Shown here: positions 1-6,167 of the stretch, one piece after another
How positions within the stretch are numbered: position 1 is the first letter of the stretch
Layout: the number at the start of each line of letters is the position of its first letter
Assembly: GCA_900547045.1 (NCBI GenBank)
Contig: URFB01000039.1
Coordinates: forward strand, 1 to 9,056
Source: an uncultured Mollicutes bacterium
GTDB lineage: Bacteria; Bacillota_I; Bacilli_A; Acholeplasmatales; Anaeroplasmataceae
Direction: 5' to 3'
Length of the DNA stretch: 9,056 bases
The notes under the pieces: generated by a model
The model's database searches: none
What the model saw: only the letters and a program-made list of their open reading frames with translations
Told to the model about the DNA's origin: nothing
Position numbers and translations under genes: made by a program

Positions 1-76
1 ATATATAGACTTGAATGTCCTAAAAGCTTTCTAATGTTAAAATATTTCTAAAAATGCATCTTTAATATGAAAACAA

Positions 77-85
77 TGATATAAT
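77..85 (+). promoter_or_regulatory. Extended -10 promoter of the first gene
   Basis: The consensus hexamer TATAAT lies at 80-85, preceded by TG at 77-78 with one base between (TGn extended -10). No convincing -35 hexamer sits 16-18 bp upstream; 57-62 reads CATCTT. Extended -10 promoters in low-GC Gram-positives can work without a good -35. The transcript would start near 91-93, giving a leader of about 35 nt before the ribosome binding site GGAGG at 114-118. Nothing else is recognisable in bases 1-76. Confidence 0.6.
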
Positions 86-127
86 GAAATTAGTAAATAG
101 ATTGTTTAATTTTGGAGGAAAATGAAA

Positions 128-496
128 ATGTTTTATTTAATCTCAGGTGATAATGGTGAACGTCAAATAATTGATGATCAAATTTTTAAAAGTGGTAATG
201 TATGGTCATGCTCACAGTTAGTTAAGGGAATTAAGCACAATAATGAAAAGCTTTTCTATGAAACTGTTGATGGTTCGTTAATTCATGCTGGTACTATAAT
301 TAAATCATCAAATGAAAAAAAGGATTTAGTTGCGGAAGGTCTTAAGCTTAAATATCAGGGTAGATGGTATACTATAGCATCAGTCGAAGGACTTGATGGA
401 TTATATGTTGCACTTTTAAAACCATATGATTGTGGCTACATTCAAGTTTTTACAAAAATTGAAAATCTAAATTTAATAGAAGATGTAAAATGCTAA
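128..496 (+). CDS. Small hypothetical protein (122 aa)
   Basis: I do not recognise a family. The protein is about 122 residues, soluble, with no signal peptide or membrane segment, and looks rich in beta strands. Short aromatic-containing strands include LFYETVDGS, KYQGRWYTIASVEG and CGYIQVFTKI. It has no evident catalytic motif; its three cysteines are not arranged as a metal site. Two starts are possible. ATG at 122 is only 3 nt from the GGAGG at 114-118, whereas ATG at 128 is 9 nt away, so I prefer 128. It has its own promoter and ends in TAA just before the queT promoter, so it is probably monocistronic. The downstream neighbour is unrelated to any evident function of this gene. Confidence 0.72.
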   Translation: MFYLISGDNGERQIIDDQIFKSGNVWSCSQLVKGIKHNNEKLFYETVDGSLIHAGTIIKSSNEKKDLVAEGLKLKYQGRWYTIASVEGLDGLYVALLKPYDCGYIQVFTKIENLNLIEDVKC

Positions 497-504
497 AATT
501 TTTC

Positions 505-533
505 TTGCAATAATTTTATAATTTCACTATAAT
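505..533 (+). promoter_or_regulatory. Sigma-A-type promoter of queT
   Basis: A -35 of TTGCAA (505-510) and a perfect -10 of TATAAT (528-533) are separated by exactly 17 bp. Transcription would begin around 539-542, immediately before the riboswitch stem at 544, so the leader is essentially the aptamer itself. Confidence 0.82.
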
Positions 534-543
534 ATAGCCTTGT

Positions 544-589
544 AAAGGTGTTTCTTGCCAAACCATCTTTTAAAATAAAAAACAAGGAG
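544..589 (+). ncRNA. preQ1-I riboswitch (translational type)
   Basis: This leader matches the class I preQ1 aptamer. P1 is a 7-bp stem, AAAGGTG (544-550) with CATCTTT (564-570), with one G-T wobble. The loop at 552-563 (TTCTTGCCAAAC) matches the B. subtilis queC-leader loop as I remember it at 9 of 12 positions; C563 is the equivalent of the cytosine that pairs with preQ1. The A-rich tail contains ATAAAAAAC (575-583), identical to the B. subtilis tail. The pseudoknot P2 forms between CTTG (554-557) and CAAG (583-586), extendable by T-G and T-A pairs to 587-588. This tail overlaps the ribosome binding site AAGGAG (584-589) of queT. Ligand binding should therefore hide the site and shut off translation. 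The downstream gene is a known preQ1 riboswitch target family. Confidence 0.92.
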
Positions 590-597
590 AAATAAAA

Positions 598-1476
598 ATG
601 AAAAACAATAATATTAAGCTTATTGCGGAATCGGCAATAATTGCAGCATTGTATGCTGCTCTAACATGGATATTTGCACCTATCTCATATGGACCTATTC
701 AGTTTAGAATTAGTGAAATATTAGTATTACTTGTAGTTTTAAATCCTAAGTATGCTGTAAGTCTTATTTTAGGATGCTTTATTGCTAATACAACATCTAG
801 CTTAGGCTGGTATGATATGCTATTTGGTACTCTTGCAACAACTTTGGCAATCATTCCAATGATTTATGTAAGAAAAATGCCAATTGCGGCATTGTTCCCA
901 GTAATTTCAAATGCAATCATTGTTCCTATTGAGCTTGGTTTTGCTTTTGATATGTGGGGTGTAGGCTTTTGGTATAATGTATGGACAGTAGGGCTTGGTG
1001 AGTTTGTCGTTTTATATTTCCTAGCCATTCCGGTAATGTCTGTAATATCAAAAAACGAAGCCTTGGTGTCTACTATGGAACTAGATTCATCTAAGTCATT
1101 AGATCTTCACGTTAAAACAAAAGAGGTCTTAGCAATTATTCTATCAATTCTTGGAATAATTCTATTTATCGCATATCCTATGTATGCAGTAAAATCTGAA
1201 GATGAAGAGATTATATCTTTTTCAATGCTTAGCATTGCAAAGTCTTCATACTGGCTATGGATTATGCTTGGACTTGTAATTATTTATAGCCTAGCATATA
1301 TTTTTATTCATAATATAATCTTAAAAAAAGTAATTACGCTTTTAATTGTAGCTGCAGTAATTGCCTTATATATATTAGTAGGTATTAATAATACACAATG
1401 CTTTAAATATGTATATTACTATATTTTTGTAATATATCCTGTATTATTAATTTTACTTCCAATTAATACAAAATAA
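598..1476 (+). CDS. queT: QueT-family queuosine precursor transporter with C-terminal membrane extension
   Basis: Likely membrane-embedded S component of an ECF-type transporter that takes up a queuosine precursor (preQ0/preQ1). Residues about 5-152 match the QueT family, with characteristic stretches APISYGPIQFRISE (27-40), LGCFIANTTSSLGWYDMLFGTLAT (58-81) and a glycine-rich helix near VGLGEFVVLYFLAIP (131-145). The start is fixed by AAGGAG at 584-589, 8 nt upstream, which lies inside the preQ1 riboswitch and independently supports the substrate. QueT proteins are normally about 160-170 residues, but this one has 292. After a hydrophilic linker (about 151-174) there are about four more hydrophobic helices (near 176-196, 218-238, 243-262 and 271-288) that I do not recognise. 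No energising EcfT/EcfA genes are adjacent; a shared module elsewhere would be expected. Confidence in the transporter domain is high; the role of the extension is unknown. Confidence 0.9.
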   Translation: MKNNNIKLIAESAIIAALYAALTWIFAPISYGPIQFRISEILVLLVVLNPKYAVSLILGCFIANTTSSLGWYDMLFGTLATTLAIIPMIYVRKMPIAALFPVISNAIIVPIELGFAFDMWGVGFWYNVWTVGLGEFVVLYFLAIPVMSVISKNEALVSTMELDSSKSLDLHVKTKEVLAIILSILGIILFIAYPMYAVKSEDEEIISFSMLSIAKSSYWLWIMLGLVIIYSLAYIFIHNIILKKVITLLIVAAVIALYILVGINNTQCFKYVYYYIFVIYPVLLILLPINTK

Positions 1477-1487
1477 ATAAAAAAATG

Positions 1488-1515
1488 AATCTATCAGGCA
1501 AGGGTAGATTTTTTT
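1488..1515 (+). terminator. Rho-independent terminator after queT
   Basis: An 8-bp stem forms between 1488-1495 (AATCTATC) and 1503-1510 (GGTAGATT), with one T-G wobble and a 7-nt loop, followed by a run of T to 1515. It lies 11 nt past the queT stop codon. Confidence 0.8.
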
Positions 1516-1556
1516 CATATTATAAGAAATAATCCATAAAATTAAATGGTGATATT

Positions 1557-2108
1557 TTGAATAAATTATTTGCCATAATATTTATTGCTGCAATTTCCTT
1601 TTTAGTATTTACCGGAAGAAGTGAGCTTGCATCTAACAGCCTACTTGAAATACCCTTAGAGGGGATTAAGCTTGTTATAAATACATCTGCTAGTGTAATG
1701 CTGTTTTCAGGCTAGCATCAGGTTGCATATGATTGTGGAATTATAAAGCATTTAACTAGCTTTTTAAGAAATCCAATGTCTCGTTTATTTTTAAGCCTTA
1801 ATAATGATGATATTGATATTATTTCACTTAATTTGCTTTGTAATTTTTTAGGAATTAATGGTGCGGCTACATCCGCAGGATTAAAAGCGATGGAATCCTT
1901 AGTAGCTAAGAAGGACTATAATGCAATTATCACCTTTTTAACCCTTAATGCTTCTGGATTTTGTCTTCTTCCTCAAGGGATTTTAGCTATTAGAGGATCA
2001 TATATAAATAATGCCTTTGATATAATTTTACCTTCCTTTTTATTAAGCCTTTTAGCTTTTATAATTACCATTTGCTTAAATAAGGTGCTTGTTAAATATG
2101 ATAAGTAA
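1557..2108 (+). pseudogene. spmA: spmA (spore maturation protein A) interrupted by an in-frame TAG
   Basis: SpmA is a membrane protein with a nucleoside-recognition (Gate) domain that acts with SpmB in core dehydration during spore maturation in Bacillus. A continuous reading frame runs from TTG 1557 (SD-like GGTGAT at 1548-1553) to TAA 2106-2108, 183 codons against about 196 in B. subtilis. It is broken only by TAG at 1713-1715 (codon 53). Both sides align to SpmA: before it, a hydrophobic N-terminus and LLEIPLEGIKLVINTSAS; after it, AYDCGII, LLCNFLGINGAATSAGLKAME and FLTLNASGFCLLPQGILAIR, matching the family pattern NLLGLGNAATPLGLKAM. The amber falls at a position where I recall Leu in B. 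subtilis SpmA, so one base change (for example from TTG) explains it. There is no frameshift. A truncated product could restart at ATG 1776 but would lack the first helices. Alternatives are a sequencing error or readthrough. TAG is a genuine stop for two neighbouring genes. Confidence 0.82.
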
Positions 2109-2586
2109 ATATGTTATACCTATTATATTTATAATCGTATTTAGCTTAAGCCTTATAAATAAAAACAATTCCTATGATTCCTTTATAGTAGGAATAAAGG
2201 ATGGCTTTAAAAGCTCCTTAAGGGTAGCTCCTTCCATGCTTGCGATGTATATTTGTGTAAATATGCTAAGATCCTCAGGACTAATTGAATTTATCTTTAG
2301 GTCAGTAAAAATTCCGGCGGATTTGATTGCTCAGGCTTTAATTAGACCAATATCTAGTCAAGCATCTCTAGCTTTTATGATTAAAGTATATAATGAATAT
2401 GGTGCCGATTCAAAGCTTGGCTATGTATCAAGTATTTTACAGGGTTCAACTGATGCCTCGATTTATGTAATTAGCTTTTATTTATCATCATTTAAATTAA
2501 AATCAATGAAGAAGTGCTTTATTATAGCTTTAAGCGTAAATTTAATAATTTTTGTATTATGTCTTATCATTTATCTCATACTATAG
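2098..2586 (+). CDS. spmB: Spore maturation protein B
   Basis: An intact 162-residue membrane protein of the SpmB/Gate-domain family, partner of SpmA in spore core dehydration. The family signatures SSGLIEF (near 58-64), QALIRPISSQASLAF and LQGSTDASIYVISFY are all present, and the length is close to the usual ~175. There is a hydrophobic N-terminal helix and a hydrophobic C-terminus. I place the start at ATG 2098, with AAGGTG at 2082-2087 as ribosome binding site. TTG 2089 is a less likely alternative. The start overlaps the 3' end of spmA by 11 nt, so the pair is translationally coupled. SpmB persists intact although spmA carries a stop, which suggests recent damage, readthrough or an error in the sequence. 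Family members also occur in non-sporulating bacteria, so sporulation is not proven. The gene ends with TAG. Confidence 0.88.
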   Translation: MISKYVIPIIFIIVFSLSLINKNNSYDSFIVGIKDGFKSSLRVAPSMLAMYICVNMLRSSGLIEFIFRSVKIPADLIAQALIRPISSQASLAFMIKVYNEYGADSKLGYVSSILQGSTDASIYVISFYLSSFKLKSMKKCFIIALSVNLIIFVLCLIIYLIL

Positions 2587-2629
2587 ATGATGAGCATTTT
2601 TTTATTTTTTAGCATTAAATGTAAATTGA

Positions 2630-2658
2630 TTGAGAAAATTAATAAAAAATGTTATACT
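2630..2658 (+). promoter_or_regulatory. Promoter of pflA with very short leader
   Basis: A -35 of TTGAGA (2630-2635), 17 bp spacing, and a -10 of TATACT (2653-2658) with the TGn extension at 2650-2652. The predicted start of transcription (about 2664-2666) falls on the ribosome binding site GAGGTG (2665-2670), leaving only about 11 nt before the ATG. Confidence 0.75.
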
Positions 2659-2675
2659 CCTAGCGAGGTGTTAAT

Positions 2676-3410
2676 ATGAAGGGTAAAATTCATTCATTTG
2701 AATCTTTTGGTACAGTTGATGGACCAGGAATTCGTTATGTTATATTTTTTAAGGGCTGCCCATTAAGATGTAAGTACTGCCATAACCCAGATACCTGGAG
2801 TCAAGACGGTGCAGAGGAATGGGAAGCACAGGATATAGTAAATCAAGCTATTAGATACAAAGGATATTGGGGAGATAAGGGTGGTGTCACTATTACTGGT
2901 GGTGAGCCATTGCTTCAAATAGATTTTGCAATCGAGCTTTTAAAATTATTCCATGAGCAAGGTGTAAGAACTGCAGTTGATACGTCAGGTTATATTTTTA
3001 ATCCTGAGGATCCTGAAAGTGTTAAAAAGCATGAGGAGCTAATTAAATATGCTGATTTATTCTTATTAGATATTAAGCATATTAATCGTGAAGGTCATAA
3101 GGAGCTCACAGGTGTTTATAATGATAATACACTAGCCTTTGCAAAATGGCTATCTGATCATGATAAGCATATGTGGATTCGTCACGTTCTTGTGCCAGGT
3201 ATTACAACAGATGATACAGAGCTTTATGAGCTTAAGGCATTTATTGATACCTTAAAGACAGTTGATAAGGTTGAGGTATTACCTTATCATACAATGGGAA
3301 TTGTAAAATATGAAAAGCTTGGAATTCCTTATCGTTTAAAGGGAGTTGAACCCCCTACTAAAGAGCAGGTTTTACATGCAAGAGAAATTTTAAAGGTGGT
3401 AAAACAATGA
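2676..3410 (+). CDS. pflA: Pyruvate formate-lyase activating enzyme (radical SAM)
   Basis: A cytosolic radical SAM glycyl-radical activase. It reductively cleaves S-adenosylmethionine at a [4Fe-4S] cluster and abstracts a hydrogen from the glycine of pyruvate formate-lyase. The cluster motif CxxxCxxC is at C28, C32 and C35 (GCPLRCKYCHNPDTW), the SAM-binding GGEP at 75-78, and the family start SFESFGTVDGPGIRYVIFFKGCP is typical. At 244 residues it is the normal short PflA length with no extra ferredoxin domain, unlike activases of glycerol or choline lyases. GAGGTG at 2665-2670, 5 nt from the ATG, fixes the start. It overlaps the next gene by ATGA. In this locus its target glycine is not in PflB but in the separate small protein encoded at 5909-6142. 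Confidence 0.96.
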   Translation: MKGKIHSFESFGTVDGPGIRYVIFFKGCPLRCKYCHNPDTWSQDGAEEWEAQDIVNQAIRYKGYWGDKGGVTITGGEPLLQIDFAIELLKLFHEQGVRTAVDTSGYIFNPEDPESVKKHEELIKYADLFLLDIKHINREGHKELTGVYNDNTLAFAKWLSDHDKHMWIRHVLVPGITTDDTELYELKAFIDTLKTVDKVEVLPYHTMGIVKYEKLGIPYRLKGVEPPTKEQVLHAREILKVVKQ

Positions 3411-3718
3411 TTACAGTTAAAAATTATAAAGAAGAATTAAAGGGGATTTGTGTAATTGAGATTTCGGGAAATTCATGTGCAAATTGCCTATCATTAATGC
3501 CAGTGCTACAGGAAATAATTGGTCAAAGAGATGATTGCCGTCTTGTCCACATTGAGGCAGATGAAAACACTCTTGATTTAATGGAGCTATTTGATGTTCA
3601 AACTGCCCCAACAATTCTTGTAACAAAGGATGGCGAAATTAAGGCTCGCTGCAAGGGCTATCAGCCAGAGGAAATTCTTGAGCTTTGGCTTGATGCAAAG
3701 ATTAATGAGATAAAATAG
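3407..3718 (+). CDS. Thioredoxin-fold protein coupled to pflA
   Basis: A 103-residue single-domain thioredoxin-like protein with no signal peptide, so cytosolic. The redox motif is CANC (C24-C27) in the position following the first long strand (GICVIEISGNSCANC), and the cis-proline loop is TAPTI (P68). The N-terminal region is shorter than in classical thioredoxin, and the active site is CANC rather than CGPC, so it is a divergent member. Its ATG overlaps the pflA stop codon (ATGA, 3407-3410), with AAAGGTGG 7 nt upstream inside pflA, which implies coupled translation. Being locked between the activase and pyruvate formate-lyase suggests a role in redox upkeep of one of them, such as the active-site cysteines of PflB or reduction linked to activation. 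That role is inference. It ends with TAG and has no terminator before the pflB promoter. Confidence 0.87.
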   Translation: MITVKNYKEELKGICVIEISGNSCANCLSLMPVLQEIIGQRDDCRLVHIEADENTLDLMELFDVQTAPTILVTKDGEIKARCKGYQPEEILELWLDAKINEIK

Positions 3719-3746
3719 AAAAAAACTAATTTTACGAGCATATTTC

Positions 3747-3775
3747 TTGACAAAATAGTGCTAGTATGTGATAAT
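3747..3775 (+). promoter_or_regulatory. Strong promoter of pflB
   Basis: Consensus -35 TTGACA (3747-3752), 17 bp spacing and an extended -10, TG at 3767-3768 plus GATAAT at 3770-3775. Transcription should start near 3782, leaving a leader of about 78 nt. A separate strong promoter lets the abundant lyase be made in excess of the activase encoded upstream. Confidence 0.85.
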
Positions 3776-3781
3776 ATGTGA
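3765..3781 (+). repeat. 7-nt direct repeat over the pflB -10 and start site
   Basis: TATGTGA occurs twice, at 3765-3771 and 3775-3781, exactly 10 bp apart, so both copies face the same side of the helix. The pair covers the -10 hexamer and the region just before the expected transcription start, a position where a bound protein would repress. It is not the inverted-repeat operator of Rex (TTGTGA-N6-TCACAA) or FNR. A regulatory role is inference. Confidence 0.45.
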
Positions 3782-3859
3782 CGGAAAGTTGGAAAAATAA
3801 TTTTTTGTGGCTATCCAATAAATAGTTAATAATTTTAAATTAAGAAAGAGGTTAATACT

Positions 3860-5890
3860 ATGAACAAAGCATGGGAAGGTTTCACCCTTGGAAAATGGTC
3901 TAATGACGAAGTAAATACTCGTGATTTCATCCAAAGAAACTATACTCCTTATGAGGGAGATGCAAGCTTCTTAGCACCTGCAACAGATGCTACTAAGAAA
4001 TTATGGAATGAGGTTCTTGATTTAATGGCTCAAGAGCGTGCTAAAGGTGGAGTTCTTGATTGCGATATCGATATCGTTTCTCAAGTTAATTCACACAAGC
4101 CAGGCTACATTGATAAGGATCTTGAGAAGATCGTTGGTCTTCAAACAGATGCTCCTTTAAAGAGAGCTTTAATGCCATTTGGTGGTATTAAGATGGCTGA
4201 GCAAGCTGCTGCTCAATATGGATACCAAGTAACTGATAGAATTCATGAAATTTTCACTAAGTATCGTAAGACTCACAATGACGGAGTATTTGATTGCTAC
4301 ACTCCTGAAATGAGAGCTTGTCGTTCAGCACACATTTTAACAGGTCTACCTGATACATATGGTCGTGGACGTATCGTTGGTGATTATCGTCGTATTGCTC
4401 TTTATGGTACTGCATATTTAATTAAGCATAAGGAATTAGATAAGTCACTTATTTGTGGCGAAATGACTCCTGATCGCGTTCGTGATCGTGAGGAAGTTGC
4501 AGAACAAATTAAGGCTTTAAAGGCTTTAACTGAAATGGCTGCAAGCTATGGATTCGATATTTCTCGTCCAGCTGAAAATGCAAAAGAAGCAATTCAATGG
4601 TTATACTTTGGTTACCTAGCTGCTGTTAAGGATCAAAATGGTGCAGCTATGTCAATCGGACGTAACTCTACATTCTTAGATATTTATATCGAAAGAGATA
4701 TGAAGAGAGGTATCTTAACTGAGTCTGAGGCTCAAGAGTTAATGGACCACTTCATTATGAAGCTTCGTATGGTAAGATTCGCTCGTATTGAGTCTTATAA
4801 TGAACTATTCTCAGGAGACCCAACATGGGTAACTGAATCAATTGGTGGTATGGGAACTGATGGACGTACATTAGTTACTAAGAACAGCTTCCGTGTACTA
4901 CATACACTTCAAAACTTAGGACCAGCTCCAGAACCAAATTTAACAGTTCTATGGTCTAAGAGATTACCTATGGGATTTAAGCAATTCTGTGCTGATATCT
5001 CTATTAAGACTTCATCAATTCAATATGAATCAGATGAATTAATGCGTCCTGAAATGGGTGATGATTACTGTATCGCTTGCTGCGTATCTTCAATGAGAGT
5101 TGGTAAGGATATGCAATTCTTCGGTGCTCGTGCTAATTTAGCTAAGTGCTTACTATACGCTATGAATGGTGGTAAGGATGAGCTTATGAAGGATAAGGTT
5201 ACTGGTAAGGCTATGCAAGTAGGACCTGAATATCAACCAATTTTAGGAGATGGACAACTAGTTTATGAAGATGTTAAGCATAAGTATGAAGTAATGATGG
5301 AATGGTTAGCAGATGTTTATGTTAATACATTAAATCTAATTCACTATATGCATGATAAGTATTCATATGAAGCTCTTGAAATGGCTTTACATGATACTAA
5401 GGTTGGTCGTTTCTTCGCAACAGGTGTTGCAGGTCTTTCATGTGCAGTAGACTCTTTATCAGCTATCAAGTATGCAAAGGTAACTCCTATTCGTGATGCT
5501 GAAGGCTTAATTGTTGACTTCAAGACTGAAGGAGATTTCCCTAAGTATGGTAACAATGATGACCGTGTAGACGAAATTGCTGTATGGCTAGTTAAAACAT
5601 TCATGAACATGATTAGAAAGCACTATACATACCGTGAGTCAGTTCCTACAATGTCAATTTTAACAATCACTTCTAACGTAGTTTATGGTAAGAAGACTGG
5701 TAATACTCCTGATGGACGTAAGGCAGGTCAACCATTAGCTCCAGGTGCTAACCCAATGCATGGACGTGATTCTCATGGTGCTCTAGCATCACTTGAATCA
5801 GTAGCTAAGCTTCCATATGAGTATTCAAGAGATGGTATTTCTAATACATTCTCAATTACACCAAACTCACTTGGTAAGGATGAAGACTAA
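3860..5890 (+). CDS. pflB: Pyruvate formate-lyase large subunit lacking the glycyl-radical domain
   Basis: The catalytic body of pyruvate formate-lyase, which converts pyruvate and CoA to acetyl-CoA and formate in anaerobic fermentation. The active-site pair is C407-C408 within DDYCIACCVSSMRVGKDMQFFGARANLAK (401-429), aligning with C418-C419 of E. coli. Other family blocks are AWEGFTLGKW at the start, GRGRIVGDYRRIALYG (168-183), WVTESIGGMGTDGRT (323-337) and RKAGQPLAPGANPMHGRDSHGA (620-641). It has 676 residues against about 760 in E. coli and ends at NSLGKDED, where E. coli reads NALGKDDEVRK and continues. The RVSGYAV radical loop is absent from this polypeptide and is supplied by the next gene in the same frame. 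AGAGG 8 nt upstream sets the start. Codon use (Lys mostly AAG, Arg mostly CGT, Ile ATT/ATC with ATA hardly seen) differs from the upstream membrane protein genes and suggests high expression. Confidence 0.95.
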   Translation: MNKAWEGFTLGKWSNDEVNTRDFIQRNYTPYEGDASFLAPATDATKKLWNEVLDLMAQERAKGGVLDCDIDIVSQVNSHKPGYIDKDLEKIVGLQTDAPLKRALMPFGGIKMAEQAAAQYGYQVTDRIHEIFTKYRKTHNDGVFDCYTPEMRACRSAHILTGLPDTYGRGRIVGDYRRIALYGTAYLIKHKELDKSLICGEMTPDRVRDREEVAEQIKALKALTEMAASYGFDISRPAENAKEAIQWLYFGYLAAVKDQNGAAMSIGRNSTFLDIYIERDMKRGILTESEAQELMDHFIMKLRMVRFARIESYNELFSGDPTWVTESIGGMGTDGRTLVTKNSFRVLHTLQNLGPAPEPNLTVLWSKRLPMGFKQFCADISIKTSSIQYESDELMRPEMGDDYCIACCVSSMRVGKDMQFFGARANLAKCLLYAMNGGKDELMKDKVTGKAMQVGPEYQPILGDGQLVYEDVKHKYEVMMEWLADVYVNTLNLIHYMHDKYSYEALEMALHDTKVGRFFATGVAGLSCAVDSLSAIKYAKVTPIRDAEGLIVDFKTEGDFPKYGNNDDRVDEIAVWLVKTFMNMIRKHYTYRESVPTMSILTITSNVVYGKKTGNTPDGRKAGQPLAPGANPMHGRDSHGALASLESVAKLPYEYSRDGISNTFSITPNSLGKDED

Positions 5891-5908
5891 TTTCGGAGGT
5901 AAAGAAAA

Positions 5909-6142
5909 ATGTCACAAAAGGTAGATAATTTAGTTCAAATGCTAGATACTTATGTATCTGATGGTGGATACCACTTAAATGTTAACGTATTTAATCGTGA
6001 AACATTACTAGATGCTCAAAAGCACCCTGAGAAGTATCCTCAACTTACAATTCGTGTATCAGGATACGCTGTAAACTTCATCAAGTTAACAAAGGAACAA
6101 CAAGATGATGTTATCAGCCGTACTATTCATGAATCAATGTAA
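5909..6142 (+). CDS. Stand-alone glycyl-radical subunit of a split pyruvate formate-lyase
   Basis: A 77-residue protein equal to the C-terminal end of pyruvate formate-lyase. The radical loop RVSGYAV spans residues 49-55, with G52 as the expected radical site, flanked by HLNVNVFNRETLLDAQKHPEKYPQLTI and by LTKEQQDDVISRT, closely matching E. coli PflB 700-760. It begins 18 nt after the pflB stop, with a strong GGAGG (5895-5899) 9 nt before its ATG, in the same frame as pflB but with two TAA stops between (5888 and 5900). It is therefore a real separate gene, not a frameshift artefact. It resembles YfiD/GrcA, the spare radical domain that rescues oxygen-cleaved PFL in E. coli, but lacks the longer N-terminus of YfiD. 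Because pflB here has no such domain of its own, this subunit should be essential for activity. A strong terminator follows. Confidence 0.93.
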   Translation: MSQKVDNLVQMLDTYVSDGGYHLNVNVFNRETLLDAQKHPEKYPQLTIRVSGYAVNFIKLTKEQQDDVISRTIHESM

Positions 6143-6167
6143 TTAAACTTTGAGCATAGTATAGAAT

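Noticed and set aside
544..590. preQ1-II (COG4708) or preQ1-III riboswitch
   Set aside because: The stem, the 12-nt loop and the ATAAAAAAC tail match the class I consensus, and the layout is too short for class II or III.
1713..1715. TAG recoded as pyrrolysine or another amino acid genome-wide
   Set aside because: TAG ends spmB and the thioredoxin gene at sensible positions, and no pyrrolysine genes are visible in the window.
1776..2108. A separate 110-residue gene starting at ATG 1776
   Set aside because: It is the C-terminal two thirds of SpmA, in frame with the upstream part across the amber codon, and has no ribosome binding site of its own.
2587..2622. Terminator after spmB
   Set aside because: There is a T-rich stretch and a repeated AGCATT, but only 3-bp or wobble stems and no stem followed by a T-tract.
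3417..3626. Minus-strand reading frame within the thioredoxin gene
   Set aside because: It is a shadow of the real gene on the opposite strand, with no ribosome binding site and no family resemblance. The same applies to minus-strand frames at 5344-5610 and 7089-7391.
3782..3859. Structured regulatory leader of pflB
   Set aside because: Only short pairings are visible (TTGGA with TCCAA, and an A/T-only hairpin). They match no riboswitch I know and could arise by chance in AT-rich DNA.
5881..5910. Frameshift or sequencing error breaking a normal pflB
   Set aside because: The two parts are in the same frame, separated by two TAA codons and a well-spaced GGAGG, and a natural ATG follows. A single error cannot produce this.
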